Below, piece after piece: positions 36,630 to 44,789 of a stretch of DNA of 64,000 bases. The DNA comes from Novosphingobium sp. G106 (lineage in GTDB: Bacteria > Pseudomonadota > Alphaproteobacteria > Sphingomonadales > Sphingomonadaceae), in assembly GCF_019075875.1 (NCBI RefSeq), contig NZ_JAHOOZ010000004.1:124001-188000 (forward strand). Direction: 5' to 3'. Position numbers and translations under genes: made by a program. The notes beneath the pieces are model-generated. The model did not search any database and was not told the DNA's origin. It saw nothing but the letters and a program-made list of their open reading frames with translations. Positions within the stretch are counted from its first letter, which is position 1. Each line of letters starts with the position of its first letter.

Positions 36630-37551
36630 AGGTAAGGCCGGCAATATCCGCCAGACTAGCCAATAGCTTCGAACCGTCACCAATCGTCAGCACTCCCGAG
36701 AACGATTGACTGCCGATTGCAGGGTCCACTTCGATAGCCTTGCCCGAGTATCGCGAAATATCGGCTGCGACCACCGCCAGCGGCGTGTCGCTATAGACAA
36801 GTCTGCCCTGACGCCAGCTCCCGATATCAGGCGGGGCAATCTGGCTCAGATGCACCGAACCGCCAGATCGCGGCGCAATGACCTGCTGGCCGGCCGATAC
36901 AGCCGTCGCGTCTCCGCCGTCGGCAGCTACCGTAAGTCGCCCCTCGGCAACCCCGACTTTCACGGAATGGGCCGATAGATTCACGCTGAACGTGGTCCCG
37001 ATATCGCCGACGACATATTCGCCAGCCTTGATCGCAAGCCCGCGACCGGGATCGTGGGCCACGGTGAAGACCGCTTCGCCCTGCGCCAGTTCGAGCGTGG
37101 TCGCATTGCCGCCGATCACGACAAGCCGGCTCGCGGGGGCGAGATCGACGGCGATCCCGGATCCCAGGGCAAGCTGGCGGTATTCCTGCTGCGAAGAGGA
37201 ATAGACCGTATCGGCGGGGCGCAGCCAGAGGGTCGAGATGCCGACGCCCAAGGCCACCGTCGCTGCAACCGCGCCATAGACCCATCGCCTGTGCGAAACC
37301 GGTGGCGCAATTGCGGCTGGTTGTTCGATTGGCGCGGGCATCCCGAGATTGCCAACGCGTTCGTCGACGATCCGGTGCGTGAGGACGACCGCGTCGAAGG
37401 CTTCCCGGTGGAGCGAATCCGCCTCCAGCCACGCGGTGTAGCCATCCCAGTCGGCATCGCCGAGCTCGAGCGCGCTGTGCCACGCCTCGGCTTCGTCGAG
37501 CAATCGCTCGTCGATTTCCGGTCTTGCCGTCACGTCGATGAAAGTCCGCAT
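36580..37551 (-). CDS. FecR-family anti-sigma/sigma-regulator
   Basis: 323 residues. The cytoplasmic N-terminal part with DUF4880-like segment (EAEAWHSALELGDADWDGYTAW, in part) binds sigma. One membrane helix lies near 92-112 (VYGAVAATVALGVGISTLWL). The periplasmic FecR domain has LALGSGIAVDLAPASRLVV and VGDIGTTFSVNLSAHSVKVGVAEG (in part), with the C-terminal STN-like LTYEET end. It relays the ligand signal from the STN receptor to the ECF factor encoded 43 bp upstream. Confidence 0.92.
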   Translation of the reverse strand: MRTFIDVTARPEIDERLLDEAEAWHSALELGDADWDGYTAWLEADSLHREAFDAVVLTHRIVDERVGNLGMPAPIEQPAAIAPPVSHRRWVYGAVAATVALGVGISTLWLRPADTVYSSSQQEYRQLALGSGIAVDLAPASRLVVIGGNATTLELAQGEAVFTVAHDPGRGLAIKAGEYVVGDIGTTFSVNLSAHSVKVGVAEGRLTVAADGGDATAVSAGQQVIAPRSGGSVHLSQIAPPDIGSWRQGRLVYSDTPLAVVAADISRYSGKAIEVDPAIGSQSFSGVLTIGDGSKLLASLADIAGLTYEETGNHARLGAGPAR

Positions 37552-37594
37552 AGTGTCATGGCTGCGCGTAAGACGTCAAACATGCCGGTCCGCC

Positions 37595-38149
37595 TCAGTC
37601 CAGCAAAGCACGGCGAAAATATTTCATGGCGACGGCCATATGCTTTTCGACGCCGCTTTTCGAGATGCCCAGTCGCATCGCGACCTGGGCATGGCTGAGG
37701 CCCTGTTGCTTGTGCAGTTCGAATACCCTGCGCGCTCCTTCCGGCAACTCTGCGACCGTTGCAGCGAGACGTGCTGTTTCCTCGCGTTCGAGCAGTACCT
37801 CCTCGGCATTCCGGGCTTGATCCGCGGGTTCGCTGGATATCGTCGCCTCCCCGCGCGCTTCCAGCCAGAGACGCTCTCGCCGCATTCGCCGCTGCTTCTC
37901 GCGGATACGGTCGACGATCAGATTCTGCGCCATGCGATAAAGATAGGCCCGGCCATTGGCTACCGGTGAGCCAGGCGCATTCTGCAACCGTATCCAGAGT
38001 TCCTGAAGAATATCCTCCGCTTCGACGACATCGCCGAGTCGCGCAGTGAGGAAGCGAAGCAATTCGCCGTGATACAAGCGGTAGACCGCTTCGAGCCCGC
38101 GTGAACTGTCTGCTTGCACAGGCGGTCCCATAGCGCTCCACGCGATCAT
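37595..38149 (-). CDS. FecI-like ECF sigma factor
   Basis: 184 residues from ATG at 38149, which overlaps the RND pump stop by ATGA. Region 2 has YRLYHGELLRFLTARLGDVVEAEDILQELWIRL (in part) and YLYRMAQNLIVDRIRE; region 4 has LPEGARRVFELHKQQGLSHAQVAMRLGIS and ending KHMAVAMKYFRRAL. The group is FecI-type. It likely directs transcription of the receptor gene and the downstream glycan genes. Translational coupling to an RND pump gene is unusual. Confidence 0.93.
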   Translation of the reverse strand: MIAWSAMGPPVQADSSRGLEAVYRLYHGELLRFLTARLGDVVEAEDILQELWIRLQNAPGSPVANGRAYLYRMAQNLIVDRIREKQRRMRRERLWLEARGEATISSEPADQARNAEEVLLEREETARLAATVAELPEGARRVFELHKQQGLSHAQVAMRLGISKSGVEKHMAVAMKYFRRALLD

Positions 38150-41100
38150 GCGACAACCTGTTTATCGCCGGGTCCATCGCGGGAGGCCGATGGCAGGGTA
38201 ATGCGCACAAGCACCGGCATGGCGAGCAGAACCAGCGGATATTGCAGAAGCAAGCCCGCGATGATCGCGATTGCAAGCGGCTGCTGGATGCCCGATCCTT
38301 GGCCGATTGCCAGCGCGAGCGGCAGCAACGTCAGAATTGCGGCAAGCGTCGTCATGGTGATCGGGCGCAGGCGATTGCGACTGGCCTCACGCGCCGCCTC
38401 GACCGGCGGCATCTGGTGCGAAAGCTCCTCGAACTCCGAAACGTAGAAGATCGCCATCTCGGTGCCGATGCCGATGATCATGGTCATTCCCATCAACGCG
38501 GTGATGTTGAGATCGACGCCGGCCAGCCACAGCGCCGTGAACACGGCCGTCGTGGAGAGCAGTGAGCAGGCGATGATGATGACCGGCAGCCAGAACCGAC
38601 GATAGAGCACCAGCAGCAGGACCAATTCGGCGATGAGCGCCATACCGAAGACCTTGATCAGACCGGAGAAGGCGATCTGCTGCTGCTGGTAGAGACCGCC
38701 CAGCTCGTAGCGAACGCCGGGGCTTAGAGCGCCGGGCTTGTTCAGCGCCGTCGAAACGTCGTTGACCGCTGCGCCGATGCCGCGGCCCTGAATACGGCCC
38801 GTTACCGCGACCATCGGCTCGAGATTCTCGCGGCCGATCTGCGGCTGGCCGGTTACGGTCTCGATCGTCGCCACGCGCGAAAGAGGAAAGACATGCCCAT
38901 CGGTGGCGCGGATCGGTAGCTGGGCGAGACCCGTTTCGCTGAGCGTCGTCGCATCGGGCAGGCGTACGCGAACGTCCACGGCCTTGTCGGGCTGCGCCAG
39001 CGTGGTCGCGACAGAGCCGGTGAGCGCGGTCGAGACCTGCATCTCGACGTCGGCCGGAGCAACACCCTCGATCCCGGCACGGACCGGGTCGACATGGATA
39101 TTGAGCGCATCGCCTGCGAGCTGGACGCCGTCCTTGACCTCGACCACTCCAGGCACCCTCTCGACGATGCCTGCAACCTTCTTTGCCTCGTTTTCGAGCA
39201 CCGAGGGATCGGCGGCGAAAAGCTTCACCTCGATTGGTTGTGGGACCGCGGTGAGGTCGCCGATCAGGTCTTCGATTAACTGTGCGACCTCGATCTGAAC
39301 GCCGGGGACCTTGAGGGCGACCTGGTCGGCCACGTCCGCGGCGATTTGTTCGGTCGGTTTGCTGTGGCTCGGTTTCAGGCGGACGAAGTAGTCGCCGTGA
39401 TAGCTTTGCCCGAGATCGCCGCCGAGCCCGGTACCGAGGCGCCGCGAGAACGTGAGCACTTCGGGATTGGCCCGCAGCATTGCATCGATCTGGCCGACCT
39501 GGCGCCCGGATTCGTCCAGCGAGGTTCCCGGCGCGGTATAATAGTCCATGACGAAGCCGCCTTCGTCGACCTTCGGCATGAAGCCGGTGGGCACGTTCGA
39601 ATAGCCGATATAGCCGATCACGAGCAATGGCACCGCGATTGCCGCGAGCAGCCAGGGGCGGGCGGAAAGGCGATCCAGAGCGCTATCGTGAAGCCTGCCG
39701 ATGTGTCCTTCGCCAGCCGCCCCGGGATCGTGCCACTTGCTGAAATCGACCAGCCGGCGGACGAGCACGGGCACGACGAAAGCGGTCATCGCCCAGGATA
39801 TGGCAAGCGCCGCGGCCATCGTCACCGACAGGGCCTTTGAGAAGGCACCGGTGACGCCGGTAAGGAACGAGAGCGGAATGAACACAATCAGCGTCGCCAG
39901 GCTCGATCCGGTTAGGGGTATCATGAACTCCCGCGCCGCAGGAATTACTGCCGCGCCGCCGGCGGGCTGGCCGTCCTCGCCGATCGCCCCGGCGCGGCGG
40001 GCGATATGCTCGACCATGACGATGACATCATCGATCAGGAGGCCAACGGCAGCGGCGATGCCGCCCAGGGTCATGATATTGAAGCTCATGCCCAACATGC
40101 TGAGTACGAGGACGGTGGCGGCGAGGGTCGCGGGCACGATGATCACTGCCACCAAGGTCACGCGCCAGCTGCGCAGGAACCACAGGAGGACTAGCGCGGC
40201 GAGTATTAGGCCGATCAGCACCGCATCGCGCACGCTGGCGACCGATTGCGTCACCAGTTCGCTCTGGTCGTACCAGTTGACCAGCTTGACCCCCGGCGGA
40301 AGCTTCAGCGTGGCCAGCTTCTGCTGGACTTCCTGGGCGATCTGGACCGCGTTGCCGTCGGGCTGCTCGTAGATGTTGAACAGGACTGCCGGCTTGCCGT
40401 CCTCGACGATCCGTTGCCAGACCGGCAGCGCGCCGTCCTGAACGGTCGCGACGTCGCGGATGCGCACGACCCCGGCCGGCATGGCCTTGACCACGATATC
40501 GCCGACCTGCGCCGCGTTGACCACGCTGCGGTCGGCAATGACCAGCGAAAGGCGGCCGCGATCCTGGACCTGGCCGACGGCACTCAGGACATTGCCGGCC
40601 CGGATCGCTGTTGCAAGGTCGGTCATCGACAGCCCGCGGTCGGCGAGGCGATGCGGATCGGCGAGCACTTGTACTTCGGCCTTGTCGCCGCCCTGAACAC
40701 CCACCCGCGCGAGCCCGCTAATCGACGAAAGCAGCGGCGTGATCTGGTAGCGCGCGAAATCCTGCAATGCGATTGGATCGCCATCCGAAACCAGCGCATA
40801 GGAGATGATCGGGAAGACCGTGGGGTCCATGCGACGGACATTGTACTGGGTGCCCGCGGGAAGCGACGGGACGATCCGCGCGACCGCCGTATCGACCAGC
40901 AGCGTGCTGGCGATCATGTCGCGGCCCCAACCGAAGTCGATCGAGATCTGCGCCGAGCCCCGGCTGGTTTCCGAGCGCACGTTCTGCACGCCGGGAATGG
41001 CGCGGATCGCTTCTTCGACGGGGCGCGTTACCGTGAGCGCAGTCTGGTCGGCTGGTCGGCTGCCGGAGTCCAGATCGACAACTACGCGCGGGAAGGAGAC

Positions 41101-41214
41101 CTGCGGGAAAAGGCCGATCGGCAGCGAGGTGGCGGCAACGATACCGGCCAGCGCGAGTGCCAGCGCGACGAGCACGAAAGCCCGCGATTGCGTATGGAGC
41201 AGGCGCTCTAACAT
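38146..41214 (-). CDS. RND-family efflux permease
   Basis: 1022 residues. First helix MLERLLHTQSRAFVLVALALALAG, periplasmic FPRVVVDLDSGSRPADQTAL, and helix 4 GGIAAAVGLLIDDVIVMVEHI with the acidic pair. Only one Asp pair in helix 4 and no CzcA-type DFG/E signature, so heavy-metal specificity is not evident; closest pattern is the HAE/MdtBC-like or CusA-intermediate group. The ATG overlaps the adaptor stop (TGATG). Together with upstream genes it makes a tripartite pump, presumably controlled by the divergent regulator at 44115. Confidence 0.92.
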   Translation of the reverse strand: MLERLLHTQSRAFVLVALALALAGIVAATSLPIGLFPQVSFPRVVVDLDSGSRPADQTALTVTRPVEEAIRAIPGVQNVRSETSRGSAQISIDFGWGRDMIASTLLVDTAVARIVPSLPAGTQYNVRRMDPTVFPIISYALVSDGDPIALQDFARYQITPLLSSISGLARVGVQGGDKAEVQVLADPHRLADRGLSMTDLATAIRAGNVLSAVGQVQDRGRLSLVIADRSVVNAAQVGDIVVKAMPAGVVRIRDVATVQDGALPVWQRIVEDGKPAVLFNIYEQPDGNAVQIAQEVQQKLATLKLPPGVKLVNWYDQSELVTQSVASVRDAVLIGLILAALVLLWFLRSWRVTLVAVIIVPATLAATVLVLSMLGMSFNIMTLGGIAAAVGLLIDDVIVMVEHIARRAGAIGEDGQPAGGAAVIPAAREFMIPLTGSSLATLIVFIPLSFLTGVTGAFSKALSVTMAAALAISWAMTAFVVPVLVRRLVDFSKWHDPGAAGEGHIGRLHDSALDRLSARPWLLAAIAVPLLVIGYIGYSNVPTGFMPKVDEGGFVMDYYTAPGTSLDESGRQVGQIDAMLRANPEVLTFSRRLGTGLGGDLGQSYHGDYFVRLKPSHSKPTEQIAADVADQVALKVPGVQIEVAQLIEDLIGDLTAVPQPIEVKLFAADPSVLENEAKKVAGIVERVPGVVEVKDGVQLAGDALNIHVDPVRAGIEGVAPADVEMQVSTALTGSVATTLAQPDKAVDVRVRLPDATTLSETGLAQLPIRATDGHVFPLSRVATIETVTGQPQIGRENLEPMVAVTGRIQGRGIGAAVNDVSTALNKPGALSPGVRYELGGLYQQQQIAFSGLIKVFGMALIAELVLLLVLYRRFWLPVIIIACSLLSTTAVFTALWLAGVDLNITALMGMTMIIGIGTEMAIFYVSEFEELSHQMPPVEAAREASRNRLRPITMTTLAAILTLLPLALAIGQGSGIQQPLAIAIIAGLLLQYPLVLLAMPVLVRITLPSASRDGPGDKQVVA

Positions 41215-42236
41215 CAGTTACCCCGGCGAACGGCGTCGCCGTCGTTCACTTGGTAGGCACCGGCAACGATCAGCGGCCTTGCCGGATCGAGATTGCCCTC
41301 GACGACATCCCCCTGGTCGGAGGATAGAGCGATGTGAACCGGCACGGCTTTGGCTTTGCCGGCCAGGATCTGAAACACCCTCGCGGGTCCGCCGGCGGTT
41401 ACGACGGCCTTATGCGGGACTACCCATCCCGCGACCTGCCGGGTCTCGATCGTCACCTGCATTGCCTCGCCCGGAAGCAGCGCCCCGGTGGGAAAACCGA
41501 TATCCACGTCCACCAATCGTGTCTGGGCATTGAGCGCACCGCCGACGCGGATGACCCTGCCGGTCAGCTTGGTTCCACCTGAAAGCCGTTTTAGGGTGGC
41601 CGCCTGACCCGCTACGACTCCGGCGCGATCGGCCGGGTCGATCCCGGCGGTGACGACGATGCCGCCGCTGCGAGCAACCGTCAGGATCGTCGCACCGGGC
41701 TGCGTGCGATCGCCCTGCGCGACGGCGACCGCCGTTACCACGCCGTCGAATGGCGCGATGATCGACTTCATCGCCTGACCAGCGCCCTCGGCCTGAAGGC
41801 CGGCGAGCGTAGCCTGCGCATCGGCAACTGCCTTGTTGGCTTGCACGAGCTGATCCTGCGTCGCGAGTTGCTGACCCAGAAGCTGCGCGGTGATCGCCTG
41901 CTGCTTGCGGGCTGCGGTCAGCGCGCTGGCTGCCTGCTGATAAGTGCCTTGCGCCGAAGGCGCGGTAGCGAAGGTCGCGAGTTGCTGGCCGGCCCGCACG
42001 GCCATGCCCGGCGTCGCCAGCAGCGTCGTCACCTGTCCGGGCTGAGCCATGCTGAAGGTCTGCGTGCCGCCCAGTGCCGGTGCCACCGAACCATAAGCGA
42101 TCACGGTCGCGGGCAGCGACCCGCGCTGCGCTTTCGCGATGCCCACCAGAACGCTCGGTGTCGGTGCGGGGGGCGGCGCGCTACCGCATCCGGCCAAGAC
42201 GATCGCGATGGGCAATGCCAGCAATGCTCTTTTCAT
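41214..42236 (-). CDS. RND efflux periplasmic adaptor lipoprotein
   Basis: 340 residues with lipobox LAGC after MKRALLALPIAIV. Lipoyl halves (VTTLLATPGMAVRAGQQLATF; IIAPFDGVVTAVAVAQGDRT) bracket a helical hairpin rich in Gln/Ala (about 90-150). Beta-barrel and membrane-proximal domains follow (LLPGEAMQVTIETRQVAGWVVP). ATGA overlap with the channel gene upstream and TGATG overlap with the pump gene downstream show tight coupling. Confidence 0.92.
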   Translation of the reverse strand: MKRALLALPIAIVLAGCGSAPPPAPTPSVLVGIAKAQRGSLPATVIAYGSVAPALGGTQTFSMAQPGQVTTLLATPGMAVRAGQQLATFATAPSAQGTYQQAASALTAARKQQAITAQLLGQQLATQDQLVQANKAVADAQATLAGLQAEGAGQAMKSIIAPFDGVVTAVAVAQGDRTQPGATILTVARSGGIVVTAGIDPADRAGVVAGQAATLKRLSGGTKLTGRVIRVGGALNAQTRLVDVDIGFPTGALLPGEAMQVTIETRQVAGWVVPHKAVVTAGGPARVFQILAGKAKAVPVHIALSSDQGDVVEGNLDPARPLIVAGAYQVNDGDAVRRGN

Positions 42237-43561
42237 TGTTCACCTGCCGGCAGCGTGGCGACTGGCAGACCCGCTCCGATGAGAGTCTGGATAGCGATCT
42301 GGCGATCGAGGAGCCCGAGCTCGAGCGTCATGATTTCCTGTTCCTTGGTGAAGCTGTTGGAAACGAGATCGACGAAGCCGCGCTCGTCGAGGTTCGATGC
42401 GCCGAAAGCCGCCTTCGCGCGCTGCGCGGCAAGGCGGGCGGCGGGTAGGTCTTGGCGCGCGACCGCGAGCTGGGCGGACAGTTGGTCCATTTCGCCGAGC
42501 ATCGCCTCGACCGTGCCGGTCGCTGCAGCCAGGCGCGCGCTGTAATCGGCATGAAGTTGCTCGCGCGTCGCTCGCGTAATGGCGACGTTGCCCTGGTTGC
42601 GATCGAAGATGGGCAGTCCGATTGTCGCGTTGGGGCCGCCGTTGATGACCTTGGAGTTGTCGCTGGCCACGCTGCCGCCCAGAACGAGGTCCGGGAACTG
42701 AGAGAGGATGGCCTGACGGAACTGCTCGTCCGCCGCCGCATATCCCATGCGCAGCGCGACAAGGTCCGGGCGCCGATCGGGCAGGGTTGCGAGGTCGGCA
42801 CGGATCGCCGCGGGATCGAACGGCGGCAGGTCGGCGGCAGGCGCGAGTGGGATCACCACGCCGGGCCGCAACCCGAGTAGCGCGTCAAGCTGATGCATCA
42901 GCGAAAGCTGACGCTGATCAAGCGCATCGAGCGCGGTGCGGGCCGACTGCAACGCGACGCGGTCTGGCGCCACGGTGACCAGCGTCACGGTTCGCGCGGC
43001 GAGCGCGCGTTCGAGCTTGGCATTGCGATCGGTAAGAAGCTGGTAGGCGGCGACGAAAGTCGGCCGGCTGCGCTCGTTCATGATGAGGTCGGTCGCGATC
43101 TGCCGCGCTTGGCCGGCGACCTGCCATTCCTGCCAGACGATGTCGGCCGCGACCTGACGCTCGCTATTGGCGGCGGCACGATGGCGAGAGCGATAGGTGA
43201 TAAGGCTCTTGATATCCTGCGTGATGCCGAGATTCCACGCCGGCACCGTCCCCGATCCGGAGAGCAGTGGCAGGAATGCGCCGCTCAACGACGGGTTGGG
43301 CAGAATACCCGCCTGTTTGGTCTGTCCCGCAGCGATGCCGCGCTTCAGTCGCGCCGCCTTGAGATCCGGGTTGTTGGCCAGTGCCAACGAGACGACCTGT
43401 TCGACCGAGAGCTGTGCGGAAGGCGCGGCCGGCGCCAGTTCTGTAACGCTGGACGCGAGCGGCGGCGCCGTGACCAGTGGCAATGGCGTGTAGTGGGCGC
43501 ATCCCGCCAGCAAAAGCGAGGGCAGGGCAAGCCCGCTCAGGCGAAATCGATCAAGCGGCAT
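42233..43561 (-). CDS. TolC-family outer membrane efflux lipoprotein
   Basis: 442 residues with signal and lipobox LLAGC near residue 21. OEP repeats: LSVEQVVSLALANNPDLKAARL at about 52 and LPDRRPDLVALRMGYAAADEQ at about 250. The segment NPSLSGAFLPLL and FDRNQGNVAITRATREQL are typical of metal-efflux CusC/CzcC-type channels. It is separated from the PepSY gene upstream by a terminator-like hairpin at 43595-43623, so it may be partly attenuated or have its own promoter. Confidence 0.92.
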   Translation of the reverse strand: MPLDRFRLSGLALPSLLLAGCAHYTPLPLVTAPPLASSVTELAPAAPSAQLSVEQVVSLALANNPDLKAARLKRGIAAGQTKQAGILPNPSLSGAFLPLLSGSGTVPAWNLGITQDIKSLITYRSRHRAAANSERQVAADIVWQEWQVAGQARQIATDLIMNERSRPTFVAAYQLLTDRNAKLERALAARTVTLVTVAPDRVALQSARTALDALDQRQLSLMHQLDALLGLRPGVVIPLAPAADLPPFDPAAIRADLATLPDRRPDLVALRMGYAAADEQFRQAILSQFPDLVLGGSVASDNSKVINGGPNATIGLPIFDRNQGNVAITRATREQLHADYSARLAAATGTVEAMLGEMDQLSAQLAVARQDLPAARLAAQRAKAAFGASNLDERGFVDLVSNSFTKEQEIMTLELGLLDRQIAIQTLIGAGLPVATLPAGEQ

Positions 43562-43585
43562 GCTGGCTGTCGTCCCCGGGTTGGC

Positions 43586-43623
43586 AGCAAAAGGCGCCGG
43601 GACCCGTCGCTTGGGTCCCGGCG
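43586..43623 (-). terminator. Terminator/attenuator between the PepSY and outer membrane factor genes
   Basis: A perfect 11-bp stem CGCCGGGACCC / GGGTCCCGGCG with a 7-nt loop (43595-43623) is followed on the minus strand by CCTTTTG. The T tract is short, so termination may be incomplete. It lies 7 bp after the PepSY stop and 33 bp before the next start, as expected for an internal attenuator that lets only part of transcription reach the pump genes. Confidence 0.75.
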
Positions 43624-43630
43624 AAGAGCA

Positions 43631-43951
43631 TTAGTCGGGATTCTTGCCTTCGGCTATGTTCTCCAGAACGGCGCCGGTCGCGGCATCGACGCCGACTTCA
43701 TAGGGTTTGCCGTGACTGGTGATGTCGAAGCTGTAACGCAGGCCACTGCCTCCAGCTTCGCGCTCAAGTTCCTGGTCGGTGATCGTACCGGGACGGGCCC
43801 TCAGCGCGGTCATGCGAGCGGAGGCAAGATTGATCCGCGCCCGACTTGCAAGTTCGCTACCCTTCAGTCTTGGTTGGTGGGGCCCTGCAACCGCCGCGCC
43901 AGCCATGCTGACGAGTGCGGCCCCGAGCAAAAAGGTACGTAGAGATTTCAT
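43631..43951 (-). CDS. PepSY-domain periplasmic protein
   Basis: 106 residues with a clear signal peptide (MKSLRTFLLGAALVSMAGAAVA, cleavage near AVA-G). The rest is one PepSY domain with ELEREAGGSGLRYSFDITSHG and YEVGVDAATGAVL. Small PepSY proteins often sit beside two-component systems and metal or antimicrobial-response pumps. It faces the response regulator gene across a 163-bp divergent gap and probably belongs to its regulon. Confidence 0.88.
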   Translation of the reverse strand: MKSLRTFLLGAALVSMAGAAVAGPHQPRLKGSELASRARINLASARMTALRARPGTITDQELEREAGGSGLRYSFDITSHGKPYEVGVDAATGAVLENIAEGKNPD

Positions 43952-44114
43952 GGTTGCATCCTCGTGAACGAAGTGTTCGCACCGGTCCTAGACGGTTCGA
44001 CATTCGCCCTGGATGAGGCCAATATTGATTATTCCTAATTTTTGGATTGTCGTCCCCGACCCTTAAAACGCGGCAGTCGAATCCAACGCTTCTGTAAGCC
44101 AAAGGATTGATAAC

Positions 44115-44789
44115 GTGAAGATATTGCTGCTTGAGGACGATCAGGCAACCCGTTCTCATCTAGAACAAGTCCTGCGAACGACCGGGCATGTCGTCGATAG
44201 TTGCACAAACGGCCGGGACGCGATCTTTCTGGCTTCCGGCGGCGAATATGCCGTGCTGATCCTCGACCGCATGGTGCCACAACTGGAGGGTCTTGCCGTC
44301 CTCAAGGCGCTTCGCGCTGCCGGCGTTACGACGCCAACACTATTCCTCACAGCAATGAACGGCGTGGAAGATCGGGTCGAAGGATTGGAGGCCGGCGCGG
44401 ACGACTATCTTGCAAAACCCTTTGCCGCCAGCGAGCTTCTGGCCCGCGTCAATGCCCTGGCGCGCCGTCCTCCGGTCGCGGAGACTGCCGCCCTTCTGCA
44501 GGTCGGCGATCTCGTCGTCGATCGCATCAGGCGAACCGCAACGCGTGGCGGTGAACGGATCGACCTGCAGGCCCAGGAATTGAAGTTGCTTGAATACATG
44601 ATGCTTCACGCCGGCGAACTTGTAACGCGCAGCATGCTTTTGGAAAACGTCTGGTCGTTTCACTTCGATCCTAAGACCAACGTAATCGAGAGCCACATGA
44701 GCCGGCTGCGGGCAAAAGTGGATCGCGGCTTCGGCATCGAACTGATCCGGACAGTGCGAGGATCAGGTTACCGCATCGATGCCGGCTAA
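44115..44789 (+). CDS. OmpR-family response regulator
   Basis: 224 residues. Receiver with LEDD, phosphorylation site D51 in LILDRMVPQ, threonine in FLTAMNG and lysine in LAKPFA; winged helix ends ESHMSRLRAKVDRGFG...RGSGYRIDAG. The pattern is close to QseB/CusR/CzcR-type regulators. Divergent from the PepSY-RND unit, its probable target. The start of the kinase gene overlaps its end by 11 bp. Confidence 0.95.
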   Translation: MKILLLEDDQATRSHLEQVLRTTGHVVDSCTNGRDAIFLASGGEYAVLILDRMVPQLEGLAVLKALRAAGVTTPTLFLTAMNGVEDRVEGLEAGADDYLAKPFAASELLARVNALARRPPVAETAALLQVGDLVVDRIRRTATRGGERIDLQAQELKLLEYMMLHAGELVTRSMLLENVWSFHFDPKTNVIESHMSRLRAKVDRGFGIELIRTVRGSGYRIDAG

